Source: Planctomycetota bacterium (lineage in GTDB: Bacteria; Planctomycetota; UBA1135; UBA2386). Taken from it: a stretch of 64,000 bases of DNA. This document shows positions 24,700 through 33,210 of this stretch, in pieces (position 1 is the first letter of the stretch; each line of letters begins with the position of its first letter). Where the stretch lies: NCBI GenBank assembly GCA_016716265.1, contig JADJWQ010000001.1, forward strand, positions 372,001 through 436,000, given 5' to 3'. Under the pieces are notes generated by a model. It made no database searches, was not told the origin of the DNA, and saw only the letters and a program-made list of their open reading frames with translations. Both the position numbers and the translations under genes were made by a program.

Positions 24700-25611
24700 T
24701 CAGTCGCGGAGGCAGCACTTCTTGTACTTCTTCCCGCTGCCGCAGGGGCATGGGTCATTGCGCCCGACCCGCGGCGCGGTCCGCACGGCGGGCGGTGGAG
24801 GGCCGAGCGTGAGGCCGGCGTGGCCAGCCGCGGTGCGATAGAGTGCGCGCAGCCGCTGCCGGCGCAGCCCGAGTATTCGCAGCAGATCCGGCCGTTGGGC
24901 GAGCGTGAGCTCACGCAGGCGATTCTGCTCCGGGTCCGGTGCAGCATCGGACCCGGCGTCCAGCCACTTGCGACGGGCGAGGTCCAGGCGCAGCGCCGTG
25001 ACGAGCGTGGTCGCGGAGATCGAGGTCGCGTCGCCCACCACCGGATCGCAGGCGATCAGCTCGAGGAGGACGTCGCTGCAATCGCAGCTCGAGCGGACAC
25101 AGTAGAGATCCTCGACGACCAGCCTGCGCTCACCATCCGTGACGAGCAGCGGCTCGTCGAAGGGGATGATGGACCCGTAGGGAACCAGCTCGGAGTGGCG
25201 CTCGATCTCGTCGAACGGGAAGCTCGCGAGCGTCTGCTGCGGATCCATCTCCGCGATCGCCCGGCTTTTCCCGGCCAGGAACGCCTTCACGAGGGTCTGC
25301 CAGCCGTCCGGGTCGAGCGCGGCCACGACCTCGTTCGCGATCGCCACCGAATCTCCCGACCCGGTACCCGTCTGTCATGCGACGCTGCGCGCGAACGGGT
25401 CCAGCCAGAAGGCGCGCAGCGAACGTGCACCGTCGGCCGCAGGCTCGGCCACCTCGTGGAAACCGAGCTCGCGGCAGTCGCACACCGGGCTCTCGCACGC
25501 CGACATCACGAAGCGGGCCCGCGGCACCGGCGCGGCCGTGCCGGCGGGCGATGCGTCATGGATGGTGAGAGCGAAGTCTCCCGCGTGCGGACTGATCGTG
25601 ATCTGGGTCAA
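24700..25611 (-). pseudogene. SEC-C motif protein interrupted by an in-frame TGA
   Basis: Two pieces lie in the same frame, separated only by a TGA at 25375-25377. The upstream piece (25375-25611, 78 aa) starts MTQITISPHAGDFAL and has a Cys cluster (SACESPVCDCREL). The downstream piece (24700-25347, 215 aa from GTG) has a second similar cluster (CVRSSCDCSDVL) and a C-terminal SEC-C zinc-binding motif (NDPCPCGSGKKYKKCC). The codons between the TGA and the GTG (QTGTGSGDS) read smoothly, and a single CGA-to-TGA change would explain the break. Either one gene carries a nonsense change or sequencing error, or the second piece is separately translated from its GTG, which has GGGAG upstream. The SEC-C tail resembles that of SecA and binds zinc. 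Function of the whole is unknown. Confidence 0.72.
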
Positions 25612-25981
25612 CGGGTGTCACTCGTGAGCATGCGGCGAGTCGGAGAGACCGACGGTAGCGCCTTCCGAAGGCGTGCCGCAACTCCTGGGTCGCCGGCGCC
25701 GTGATCGACCCGCCGCACGACGGCCGCGGGCACGGTCGCCCAGCACGCGTCGCCCGCGAAGCGCGCGGCTCGAACCGGGACGGAGCACTGCGATCCGCGA
25801 TCGGGATCGGGCGCGTCTCCGGGCACCGGACGGCGCATCGGTACCGCCGACCGGGCACCATCGCATCGATCGATCCACCGATGCCGCACTGGAACGGCGC
25901 ACATTCCAGGAGCCGTTTCCGACGCCGGCATGACATTGAAATGACGCAATTCACTCGGGCTCACGGTTCGTTATCGGGGCA
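25612..25981. other. divergent intergenic region upstream of hemA
   Basis: These 370 bases separate the leftward SEC-C gene from the heme operon and should hold both promoters. Visible structures are a perfect 15-base palindrome, CGCCTTC-C-GAAGGCG (25659-25673), and an inverted repeat, CTGGAA/TTCCAG (25889-25894 and 25904-25909), about 75 bases before hemA. A TTGAAA at 25936 has no good -10 partner. No gene is convincing in any frame. Confidence 0.5.
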
Positions 25982-27187
25982 ATGGTCGAGCTCACGCTGA
26001 TCGGCACGGACTTCCGCGACGTGGCACCCTCGGAGCTGCGCGTCCTGTCGGAGCGGACGGAACAGATCCGCGCGCGGCTCGTCGAGCTGCGCGAGCAGGG
26101 CGCGCTGCGCGGTGCGGTGCTGCTGTCGACGTGCAACCGGGTCGAAGCGCTGCTCGACGTCGACGAGACGTCGCCGATCCGCACCGACCTGCCGCGGGCG
26201 GTGCTCGGCTGCGGGAGCGAATTCCCGCTGCACCGGCACGAGGGCGCCGCCAGCGTGCGCCATCTGCTGCGCGTCGCGGCCGGCCTCGAGTCGATGGTGC
26301 TCGGCGAGGAGCAGATCCTCGGGCAGGTCGGGCGCGCGTTCCAGACCGCCGAGGAGCTCGGGCTGATGAGCAAGCCGCTGCACATGCTGCGCACGCGGCT
26401 GCTGCAGGCGGCGCGCGACCTGCGCAACCGCAACGGCCTCGGCCGGGCGCGCAGCGTCGCCGCGCTCGCCGCCGACTGGCTGCTCGCCGCCGGCCCGCGG
26501 CTCGCGGTGGTCGGCGCCGGCGAGACCGGCCGCCTCGCGCTCGACGTGCTGCGCCGCCGCGGCGCGACGGACGTGCTGATCGTCAACCGCACGCTGGCGC
26601 GCGCCGAGGCGCTCGCCCAGCACATGGCCGGTCAGCCGGCGGGCGCCGAGCCGATGAACGTCCGCGCCTGCTCGCTCGCCGCGTTCCTGCAAGACCGCCC
26701 GCCGCTCGACGGGATCCTGTTCGCCGTGCAGAGCCCGAACCTGCTGCTCGACCCGGACGCCGCGCAGGGCCTGACCCGAGTCGTCGACATCAGCCAGCCC
26801 AGCGTGCTCGACCCCCGGCTGCGCGAGGTGCCCGGCCTGCAGGTCTGCGATCTCGACGACCTCGCTTCGATCGCCGCCGACGAGGCGCGGATCCTGCGCG
26901 AGGCGGCCGACGTCGGCGCGACGCAGGCCGCCGCGCGGGCCGACGCGATCTGGCAGGACATCCAGAGCCAGCGCGCCGACCTCGGCCGCGTCGTCGATCT
27001 GCACGTCGAGACCGCGCTCGCCGAGCTCGACCGTGCGATCCGCGGCCCGCTGCGCCACCTCGCCGACGCCGATCAGGAGGCACTGCGCCGCGTGCTCGAG
27101 AAGGCCGCGCGCCGCCACGCCCACTTCCACGTGACCGACATCCGCAAGCTGCAGTCGGAGCCGCTCGAAGCCTGCGCGATGCGCTGA
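25982..27187 (+). CDS. hemA: glutamyl-tRNA reductase
   Basis: The protein has 401 residues, close to the usual 400-430. HemA reduces glutamyl-tRNA(Glu) with NADPH to glutamate-1-semialdehyde, the first committed step of the C5 heme pathway. The catalytic domain has LLSTCNRVEALL with nucleophile Cys51. The conserved GLESMVLGEEQILGQV follows near residue 100. The NADPH-binding domain opens with LAVVGAGETGRLALDVL (about 176). A helical dimerisation tail completes the fold. It is the first gene of the rightward heme operon, with the pair hemC-hemD next after 145 bases. Heme feedback on HemA is common in other bacteria, but nothing in this sequence shows it directly. Confidence 0.96.
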   Translation: MVELTLIGTDFRDVAPSELRVLSERTEQIRARLVELREQGALRGAVLLSTCNRVEALLDVDETSPIRTDLPRAVLGCGSEFPLHRHEGAASVRHLLRVAAGLESMVLGEEQILGQVGRAFQTAEELGLMSKPLHMLRTRLLQAARDLRNRNGLGRARSVAALAADWLLAAGPRLAVVGAGETGRLALDVLRRRGATDVLIVNRTLARAEALAQHMAGQPAGAEPMNVRACSLAAFLQDRPPLDGILFAVQSPNLLLDPDAAQGLTRVVDISQPSVLDPRLREVPGLQVCDLDDLASIAADEARILREAADVGATQAAARADAIWQDIQSQRADLGRVVDLHVETALAELDRAIRGPLRHLADADQEALRRVLEKAARRHAHFHVTDIRKLQSEPLEACAMR

Positions 27188-27332
27188 CCCCGAGTTGCCC
27201 GACGCCCCCGCGTCGCGACGCCTGCCCGCTCGTCCGGACGAGCCACGAGATTCCCGCTGCGGTCACTCGAGTCACCGGCTGGCGCGATCTCGCGGCGGGA
27301 TCTCACCAATCATCCGGGCTAGAGTCCTGACC

Positions 27333-29021
27333 GTGACCGACCTTGACCCGAGCGCCGGCGGCCGCCCCGTGATCGTCTACGGAACCCGCGGCAGCGACCT
27401 CGCGCTGACCCAGACCCGCCACGTCGCCGAGACCGTCGCAGCCGCGACCGGCGCCGGCTACCGGCTGGAGATCATCCGCACGCGCGGCGACGCGATCGTC
27501 GATCGCCCGCTGCCGGAGGTCGGCGGCAAGGGGCTGTTCACGGCGGAGCTCGAGCAGGCGCTGCGCGAGGGGCGCATCGACGTCGCCGTGCACAGCCTGA
27601 AGGACCTGCCGGTCGAGGACCCGGACGGCCTGACGCTCGGCGCGGTCCCGCCGCGCGCGCCGGTGCACGACGTGCTGGTCTACGACCCGCGCCACGCGGA
27701 CCCGGAGGGCGGCACGCTGCCGATCGGCGACGGGTTGCGGGTCGGCACCTCGTCGCCGCGCCGCGCCCGCGCGATCCAGTCGCTGCGCAAGGACCTCGCG
27801 ATCGCCGACGTGCGCGGCAACGTCCCGACCCGCGCCGACAAGGTGCGCCGCGGCGACTACGCGGCGGTCGTGCTCGCCGCCGCCGGCCTCGGCCGGCTGG
27901 CGCTCGACCTCGCCGGGCTCGCGCGCGCCGAGCTGCCGACCGACCGCTTCGTGCCGGCGCCCGGCCAGGGCGCGCTCGGCGTGCAGTGCCGGCGGGACGA
28001 CCGCCGCGTGCTCGACCTGCTCGCGGCGATCCACGACCCGGTCACCGCGCGCTGCGTGACCGCCGAGCGCAGCGTGCTCGCGCGGCTCGAGGGCGGCTGC
28101 TCGACCCCGCTCGGCGCGCTGTGCGAGCCGCTCGCCGGCGGCTTCCGCCTGCGCGTCGGCCTCTACAACCAGCACGGCGCGCCGGCCCACCGCGTGCTGT
28201 TCGAACAGACCGGTACCGACCCCGACGCGCTCGCCGCCGCAGCCGTCGAGCGGCTCGCGCCGCTCGCCGCCGAGCCGCTGCGCGGCCGCAGCGTCTGCCT
28301 CGTCCGGCCGGGCGGCTCGGACGTCGAGCTCGCGGCGTGGCTCGCGGTCGCCGGCGCGGCCGTCGACGCCGTCGCGCTGACCGAGGCGCTGCCGATCACG
28401 CCCGACGCCAGGAGCCTCGAGGCGGCGCTCGGCTGCGACACCTTCCTGGTGACCTCGGCGCGCAGCGTCGACCGCCTGTTCGAGGAAGCCGCGCTCGCCG
28501 GCGTCGACCTGCGCGAGCGACGCTTCTTCGCGGTCGGGCCGCGCACCGCCCACGCGCTCGCCGACCGCGGCGCGGCCGCCTCGGTCCCGGCGGTCCCCGG
28601 CGGCGGTGCCGAGCTCGCCGCGCACGTCCTCGCGCAGCTCGGCGACGCCGGCCCACAGCGCTTCGCGTTCCCGCGCGCCACCGACGTGCAGCCGGCGCTC
28701 GCCGAGCGGCTGACGGCGGCCGGCCACGCGATCGTCCACCTCCCCCTCTACCGCATCGAGCCGCTGCACGGCGTCGAGTGGCCGGGCGCGGCAGCGGACG
28801 CGATCGTGTGGACCAGCCCGTCGTCGGTCGCCGCCGGCACCGCGCTCGGCGACGTCCCGACCGCCCGCGCGCACGTCGCGATCGGCGCGACCACCGCCGC
28901 GGCACTCGAGCGACACGGGCTGCGCCCCGTGCACACGGCCCCGACGCCGGTGCCCGCGGCGGTGCTGGCGACCGTCGCCGGAGCACTCGGCGACCCCGCG
29001 AACCCCTCCCCGACCCGATGA
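27333..29021 (+). CDS. hemC-hemD: porphobilinogen deaminase / uroporphyrinogen-III synthase fusion
   Basis: One 562-residue chain joins two enzymes. Residues 1-320 are hydroxymethylbilane synthase: YGTRGSDLALTQTRHV, VGGKGLFTAELEQAL, VAVHSLKDLPVE, GTSSPRRARAIQ, and Cys256 in LEGGCSTPLGA, which carries the dipyrromethane cofactor. Residues 325-562 are uroporphyrinogen-III synthase: VCLVRPGGSDVELAAWLAVAGA, FLVTSARSV, VWTSPSSVAAGTAL, VAIGATTAAALERHGL. Fusion would channel the unstable linear tetrapyrrole straight to the ring-closing enzyme. The GTG at 27333 gives the conventional HemC N-terminus; an in-frame extension to 27195 lacks similarity. Its TGA overlaps the hemL ATG. Confidence 0.94.
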   Translation: MTDLDPSAGGRPVIVYGTRGSDLALTQTRHVAETVAAATGAGYRLEIIRTRGDAIVDRPLPEVGGKGLFTAELEQALREGRIDVAVHSLKDLPVEDPDGLTLGAVPPRAPVHDVLVYDPRHADPEGGTLPIGDGLRVGTSSPRRARAIQSLRKDLAIADVRGNVPTRADKVRRGDYAAVVLAAAGLGRLALDLAGLARAELPTDRFVPAPGQGALGVQCRRDDRRVLDLLAAIHDPVTARCVTAERSVLARLEGGCSTPLGALCEPLAGGFRLRVGLYNQHGAPAHRVLFEQTGTDPDALAAAAVERLAPLAAEPLRGRSVCLVRPGGSDVELAAWLAVAGAAVDAVALTEALPITPDARSLEAALGCDTFLVTSARSVDRLFEEAALAGVDLRERRFFAVGPRTAHALADRGAAASVPAVPGGGAELAAHVLAQLGDAGPQRFAFPRATDVQPALAERLTAAGHAIVHLPLYRIEPLHGVEWPGAAADAIVWTSPSSVAAGTALGDVPTARAHVAIGATTAAALERHGLRPVHTAPTPVPAAVLATVAGALGDPANPSPTR

Positions 29022-30349
29022 GCGAGGCCTGGACGATTCCCGCGATGACGACCGAGGACCGCAACGCGACCCTGTTCGAGCGCGCCCGGCAGCTGCTGCC
29101 CGGCGGCGTGTCGTCTCCGGTGCGCGCGTTCCGCGCCGTCGGCGGCACGCCGCGGTTCGTCGAGTCGGCGCACGGAGCGCGCTTCGTCGACGCCAACGGC
29201 GACGAGTACCTCGACTTCGTGCAGTCGTGGGGCCCGCTGATCCTCGGCCACGCACACCCCGAGGTGCTCGCGCGGCTCGGCGAGGTCGCCGCGCGCGGAC
29301 TGACCTTCGGCGCTCCGCACCGCGGCGAGCTCGAGCTCGCCGAGCGGATCTGCGCCGCCTACCCGGGCGTCGAGCGCGTGCGGTTCACGTCGTCGGGCAC
29401 CGAGGCCACGATGTCGGCGATCCGCCTCGCGCGCGGCGTGACCGGCCGCGACCGCCTGCTGAAGTTCTCGGGCTGCTACCACGGTCACAGCGACGGCCTG
29501 CTGGTCGCCGCCGGGTCCGGTGCGATCACGTTCGGCGAGCCGTCGTCGCGCGGCGTGCCGGCGGCGGTCGCCCAGCTCACCTCGGTGCTGCCGCTCGACG
29601 ACGAGGCGGCGCTCGAGCAGTACTTCGCCGCCCACGGCGCCGAGACCGCCGCGGTGATCGTCGAGCCGATCCCCGCCAACAACGGCCTCCTGTTGCAGCG
29701 CTGCGAGTGGCTCCGCCGGCTCGCCGGGCTCGCGCACGAGCACGGTGCGCTGCTGATCTGGGACGAGGTGATCAGCGGCTTCCGCGTCGGCATGGCGGGC
29801 GCGGCCGGCATCTACGGCATCACGCCGGACCTGGTGACGTTCGGCAAGATCGTCGGCGGCGGCCTGCCGTGCGGCGCGTTCGCGGGTCCGGCGGTGCACC
29901 TCGACAACCTCGCGCCGCTCGGGCGCGTCTACCAGGCCGGCACGCTGTCGGGCAATCCGCTGGCGATGGCGGCCGGCGCGAAGACGCTCGAGATCCTGCA
30001 CCGCGACGAGGTGCACGCGACGCTCAACCTGCACGGTCGACGCCTCGAGCAGGGCGTGCGCACGCTGCTCGCGGATCACGCGCACTGGCGCGCGAGCTTC
30101 GTGCGGATCGGCTCGATCTTCTGGCTCGCGTTCGGGGCCCGCGACAGCGCACCGCGCAGCGCCGAGACGATCGCGCCGGAAGCCGCGCAGCTCTATGCGA
30201 CGTTCTTCGGCGCCTGCCTCAGGCGGCACGTCTACCTGGCGCCGTCGGCCTACGAGGTGGGCTTCCTGTCGACAGCGCACACCGAGGCCGACATCGACCG
30301 CGCGGTCGCGGTGTTCGGCGAGGCGATGGCGGAGACGTTCGGGGGCTGA
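29018..30349 (+). CDS. hemL: glutamate-1-semialdehyde 2,1-aminomutase
   Basis: The protein has 443 residues, a class III PLP aminotransferase fold. HemL moves the amino group of glutamate-1-semialdehyde to form 5-aminolevulinate. The signature features are LPGGVSSPVRAFRAVGG at the N-terminus, SSGTEATMSAIRLAR, the GCYHGHSDGLL substrate loop, IWDEVISGFRV with the PLP-binding aspartate, and TFGKIVGGGLPCGAF with the cofactor lysine Lys277. The ATG at 29018 overlaps the hemCD stop (ATGA), so it is translationally coupled. With hemA it completes the C5 route. The next enzyme, porphobilinogen synthase (hemB), is not in this window. Confidence 0.96.
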   Translation: MSEAWTIPAMTTEDRNATLFERARQLLPGGVSSPVRAFRAVGGTPRFVESAHGARFVDANGDEYLDFVQSWGPLILGHAHPEVLARLGEVAARGLTFGAPHRGELELAERICAAYPGVERVRFTSSGTEATMSAIRLARGVTGRDRLLKFSGCYHGHSDGLLVAAGSGAITFGEPSSRGVPAAVAQLTSVLPLDDEAALEQYFAAHGAETAAVIVEPIPANNGLLLQRCEWLRRLAGLAHEHGALLIWDEVISGFRVGMAGAAGIYGITPDLVTFGKIVGGGLPCGAFAGPAVHLDNLAPLGRVYQAGTLSGNPLAMAAGAKTLEILHRDEVHATLNLHGRRLEQGVRTLLADHAHWRASFVRIGSIFWLAFGARDSAPRSAETIAPEAAQLYATFFGACLRRHVYLAPSAYEVGFLSTAHTEADIDRAVAVFGEAMAETFGG

Positions 30350-30370
30350 GGCCCGCTCGCCGGTGACGTC

Positions 30371-31396
30371 ATGCGCAGACCGACCGCGATCGTGTTCGGA
30401 CTCGTCGTGCTCCTGTGCCTCGGCCAGGTCGCCTGGTGGATCGTGTTCCAGCTCCAGGAGTCGGCGCGGCTCGAGCGCGCCGCCGATGCGCTGTCGGCCG
30501 GCGACGTGAACGGCGCACTCGGCACGTTCGGCGTCGAGACCGCCGGGGCGCTCGCCGACGCCGCGCACGACCGCCGCGTGATGTTCGCCTACGAGGGCGC
30601 GACGCTCGGACTGCTGGTGCTGGTCGGCATCGTGTTCTTCTACGTCGCATTGGTGCGCGAGCAGCGCATGCGCCGCGACCACGAGCGCTTCCTGACCGGC
30701 GCGACGCACGAGCTGAAGACGCCCCTGACGACGCTGCGGCTCGGCCTCGAGTCGATCGCCCGCGACACGCTGCCCGCCGAGCGCCGCGGCCGCTACCTCG
30801 ATGCGATGCTGCGCGAGGCCGACCGGCTCGAGCGTGGCCTGACGAACGTGCTCGCCGCCGCGGGGCTCGAGGACAGCCTGCGCCGGCCACGCGTCACCGC
30901 CGACCTCGCCGACGACGTGCGGCGCGCGCTCGAGACCTTCGCCGACCGCTTCGCCGCCGCCGGCCTCCAGTGCGAGGCCGAGCGGCTCGACAGCTGCCCC
31001 GTGCTGCGCGACGAGGGCTCGCTACGCCTCGTGCTGCACAACCTGCTCGACAATGCGATCAAGTACTCGAAGAGCGGTGGGCACGTCTCGGTCGACGTGC
31101 AGCGGCTCGGCGACCATGCGCGCGTGACCGTCGCGGACACCGGCTGCGGCATCGCGACGCACGAGCTGTCGCGCATCTTCGAGCGCTTCCACCGGGCCGG
31201 CCCCGCCCATGTCGGCGGCACCGGGCTCGGCCTCGCGTTGGTGCGCGAGCTGGTCGAGGCGCACGGCGGACGCGTCCGCGCGGAGAGCGCTGGCGAGGGG
31301 CACGGCAGCCGCTTCACGGTCGACCTGCCGCTCGCCGATGCGGCGCGGGGGCGACCCGGCCACAGTCCCGGCGGCAGCGAGGAGGACGCCGCATGA
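30371..31396 (+). CDS. sensor histidine kinase in the heme operon
   Basis: The protein has 341 residues. Two transmembrane helices (about 7-27 and 76-95) bracket a sensor loop of about 48 residues (LQESARLERAADALSAGDVNGALGTF...). The HisKA dimerisation domain has the phospho-acceptor His113 in ATHELKTPLTTLR. The HATPase_c domain has NLLDNAIKYS (N box), VADTGCGI (G1) and GGTGLGLALVREL (G2). It is an intact HWE-independent class I kinase. It starts 21 bases after hemL and its TGA overlaps the next ATG (31393-31396). The loop contains no heme-binding CP or CXXCH motif. Its position suggests it senses heme status or an envelope signal and regulates this operon, which is inference. Confidence 0.92.
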   Translation: MRRPTAIVFGLVVLLCLGQVAWWIVFQLQESARLERAADALSAGDVNGALGTFGVETAGALADAAHDRRVMFAYEGATLGLLVLVGIVFFYVALVREQRMRRDHERFLTGATHELKTPLTTLRLGLESIARDTLPAERRGRYLDAMLREADRLERGLTNVLAAAGLEDSLRRPRVTADLADDVRRALETFADRFAAAGLQCEAERLDSCPVLRDEGSLRLVLHNLLDNAIKYSKSGGHVSVDVQRLGDHARVTVADTGCGIATHELSRIFERFHRAGPAHVGGTGLGLALVRELVEAHGGRVRAESAGEGHGSRFTVDLPLADAARGRPGHSPGGSEEDAA

Positions 31397-32166
31397 CGCG
31401 CTTCTGCCTGGTCGTCGAGGACGAGTCGCCGCTCGGCGAGATGCTGTGCGACAACCTGCACGCCGAGGGCTACCGCGCCGAGCTGGTGCGGGACGGCGTC
31501 GCCGCATTACAGCGGCTCGCGCTCGGCGGCATCGACCTCGTGTTGCTCGACATCATGTTGCCGGAGGCCGACGGATTCGAAGTGCTGCGCCGCATGCGCG
31601 AGCGCGGCGACCGGACGCCGGTGCTCGTGCTGTCGGCCCGTTCGGCCGACCGCGATCGCATCCGCGGCCTCGAGCTCGAGGCCGACGACTACCTGACCAA
31701 GCCGTTCAACCTGCGCGAGCTGCTGCTGCGCGTCGCTGCCCTGCTGCGCCGCACGCCCGCACCGCCTCCGGGGACCGACGTGCTGCAGGTCGGTCGCTGC
31801 CGCGTCGACTTCCGCAGCCACGAGGTCGTCTGCGAGCGCGGCGAGCACCGCCACCTGTCGGACTCCGAGCTCAAGCTGCTGCGCCTGCTGAGCGGCCGCG
31901 CCGGCGAGGTCGTGTCGCGCCGCGAGATCCTCGACCACGTGTTCGGCAAGTCGGCGAACCCGTCGACGCGCACGCTCGACAACCTGGTGCTCGGCCTGCG
32001 CCGCACGCTGGAGGACGACACCCGCCAGCCGCGTCACCTGCACACCGTGCGCGGCGTCGGCCTGAAGCTCATCCTCGACGCGAGCGCCGGCGACCCCGCA
32101 TCGGCGCAAGACGACCTCCCCACCGAGCCCGGCCTCGACGCCGGGGCCCCCCCCCGAGAGCCATGA
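31393..32166 (+). CDS. OmpR-family response regulator in the heme operon
   Basis: The protein has 257 residues. The receiver domain has the acidic pair E9/D10, phospho-acceptor Asp53 in LVLLDIMLPEADG, and Lys103 in LTKPFN. The C-terminal winged helix (about 130-230) has LSDSELKLLRLLSGRAGEVVSR and STRTLDNLVLGLRRTLEDD, then HTVRGVGLKL, typical of OmpR/PhoB. A 25-residue acidic/Pro-rich tail follows. It overlaps both neighbours by 4 bases: the kinase upstream and hemE downstream. It is therefore expressed with the heme enzymes and probably controls this operon or the downstream cytochrome, but no binding site can be identified with confidence. Confidence 0.93.
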   Translation: MTRFCLVVEDESPLGEMLCDNLHAEGYRAELVRDGVAALQRLALGGIDLVLLDIMLPEADGFEVLRRMRERGDRTPVLVLSARSADRDRIRGLELEADDYLTKPFNLRELLLRVAALLRRTPAPPPGTDVLQVGRCRVDFRSHEVVCERGEHRHLSDSELKLLRLLSGRAGEVVSRREILDHVFGKSANPSTRTLDNLVLGLRRTLEDDTRQPRHLHTVRGVGLKLILDASAGDPASAQDDLPTEPGLDAGAPPREP

Positions 32167-33191
32167 CCCGCGCCGCTCCCGACGCACCCTACCTGCTCGC
32201 CGCCCGCGGCCTCGAGACACCGCGGCGCCCGGTCTGGATCATGCGCCAGGCGGGCCGCTACCTGCCCGAGTACCGCGCGATGCGCGAGCGCTACTCGTTC
32301 CTCGAGCTGTGCCTGGACGCGGACGCCGCGGCCGAGGTCACGCTGCAGCCGATCCGCCGCTACGGATTCGACGCCGCGATCCTGTTCACCGACCTGCTGA
32401 TCCCGGTGCTCGCGATGGGTGTCGACCTGCGCTACACGCCGGGCCCGGTGCTCGACCGTCGCATCGACACGCTCGACGCGGCGCGCGAGCTGCTCTATCC
32501 GGACGTCGAGCACCCGTCGCTCGCACCGATGTTCGACACCGCGCGCAAGGTGCGCACGGAGCTCGACCCGCAGCGCGCGTTGATCGGCTTCGTCGGTGCC
32601 CCGTTCACGATGGCGTGCTACCTGGTCGAGGGTCGGGGCTCGAAGAGCTGGGACGACACGCGCCGGCTGATGGCGCAGGAGCCGCGCACGTTCGCCTACC
32701 TGCTCGAGCGCCTCGCCGACTGCCTCGAGCCGGTCGTCGCGGCGCTGTGCGCCGCCGGCTGCGACGCGATCCAGGTGTTCGACAGCTGGGCCGGCGTGCT
32801 CTCCCAGGACGACTACGCCGAGTTCGCGGCACCGATGACCGACCGCCTGCTACAGGCCGCCCGCCAGCGCGGCGCGATCGCCGTGTCGTTCGTCAATGGT
32901 GTCGCGCAGCACCTCGACCGCGTGGCGGACTCGCCCGCCGACATCGTCGCGGTCGACTGGCGCCTGCCGATGGAGACGGTGCGCCGCCGCATCCCCGACG
33001 ACGTCGCCGTGCAGGGCAACATGGATCCGACGCGGCTGTTCGCCGACGACGACGCGATCCGGCGCACCGTCGCCCGCATCTGTCAGGAGGCGGGACCGCG
33101 CGGCCACGTGTTCAACCTCGGCCACGGCATCCTGCCGCAGACCGACCCCGCGAAGCTCGCCGTCCTCGTCGACGAGGTCCGCAAGTGGTGA
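32163..33191 (+). CDS. hemE: uroporphyrinogen decarboxylase
   Basis: The protein has 342 residues, as expected for HemE, which removes four acetate carboxyls from uroporphyrinogen III to give coproporphyrinogen III. The active-site motif WIMRQAGRYLPEYR is near the N-terminus. ILFTDLLIPVLAMG holds the essential aspartate, and GFVGAPFTMACYLVEG, FDSWAGVLS, VQGNMDPTRLF and FNLGHGILPQTDP complete the conserved set. Its ATG overlaps the response-regulator TGA. The hemN gene begins 19 bases after its stop. Confidence 0.96.
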   Translation: MTRAAPDAPYLLAARGLETPRRPVWIMRQAGRYLPEYRAMRERYSFLELCLDADAAAEVTLQPIRRYGFDAAILFTDLLIPVLAMGVDLRYTPGPVLDRRIDTLDAARELLYPDVEHPSLAPMFDTARKVRTELDPQRALIGFVGAPFTMACYLVEGRGSKSWDDTRRLMAQEPRTFAYLLERLADCLEPVVAALCAAGCDAIQVFDSWAGVLSQDDYAEFAAPMTDRLLQAARQRGAIAVSFVNGVAQHLDRVADSPADIVAVDWRLPMETVRRRIPDDVAVQGNMDPTRLFADDDAIRRTVARICQEAGPRGHVFNLGHGILPQTDPAKLAVLVDEVRKW

Positions 33192-33210
33192 TCCCGCCGG
33201 AGCAGACGCG

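Noticed and set aside
25982..29255. Long minus-strand frames opposite hemA and hemCD
   Set aside because: Typical antisense shadows in high-GC DNA, Arg/Gly/Ala/Val-rich and without motifs, while the plus strand shows full enzyme motif sets.
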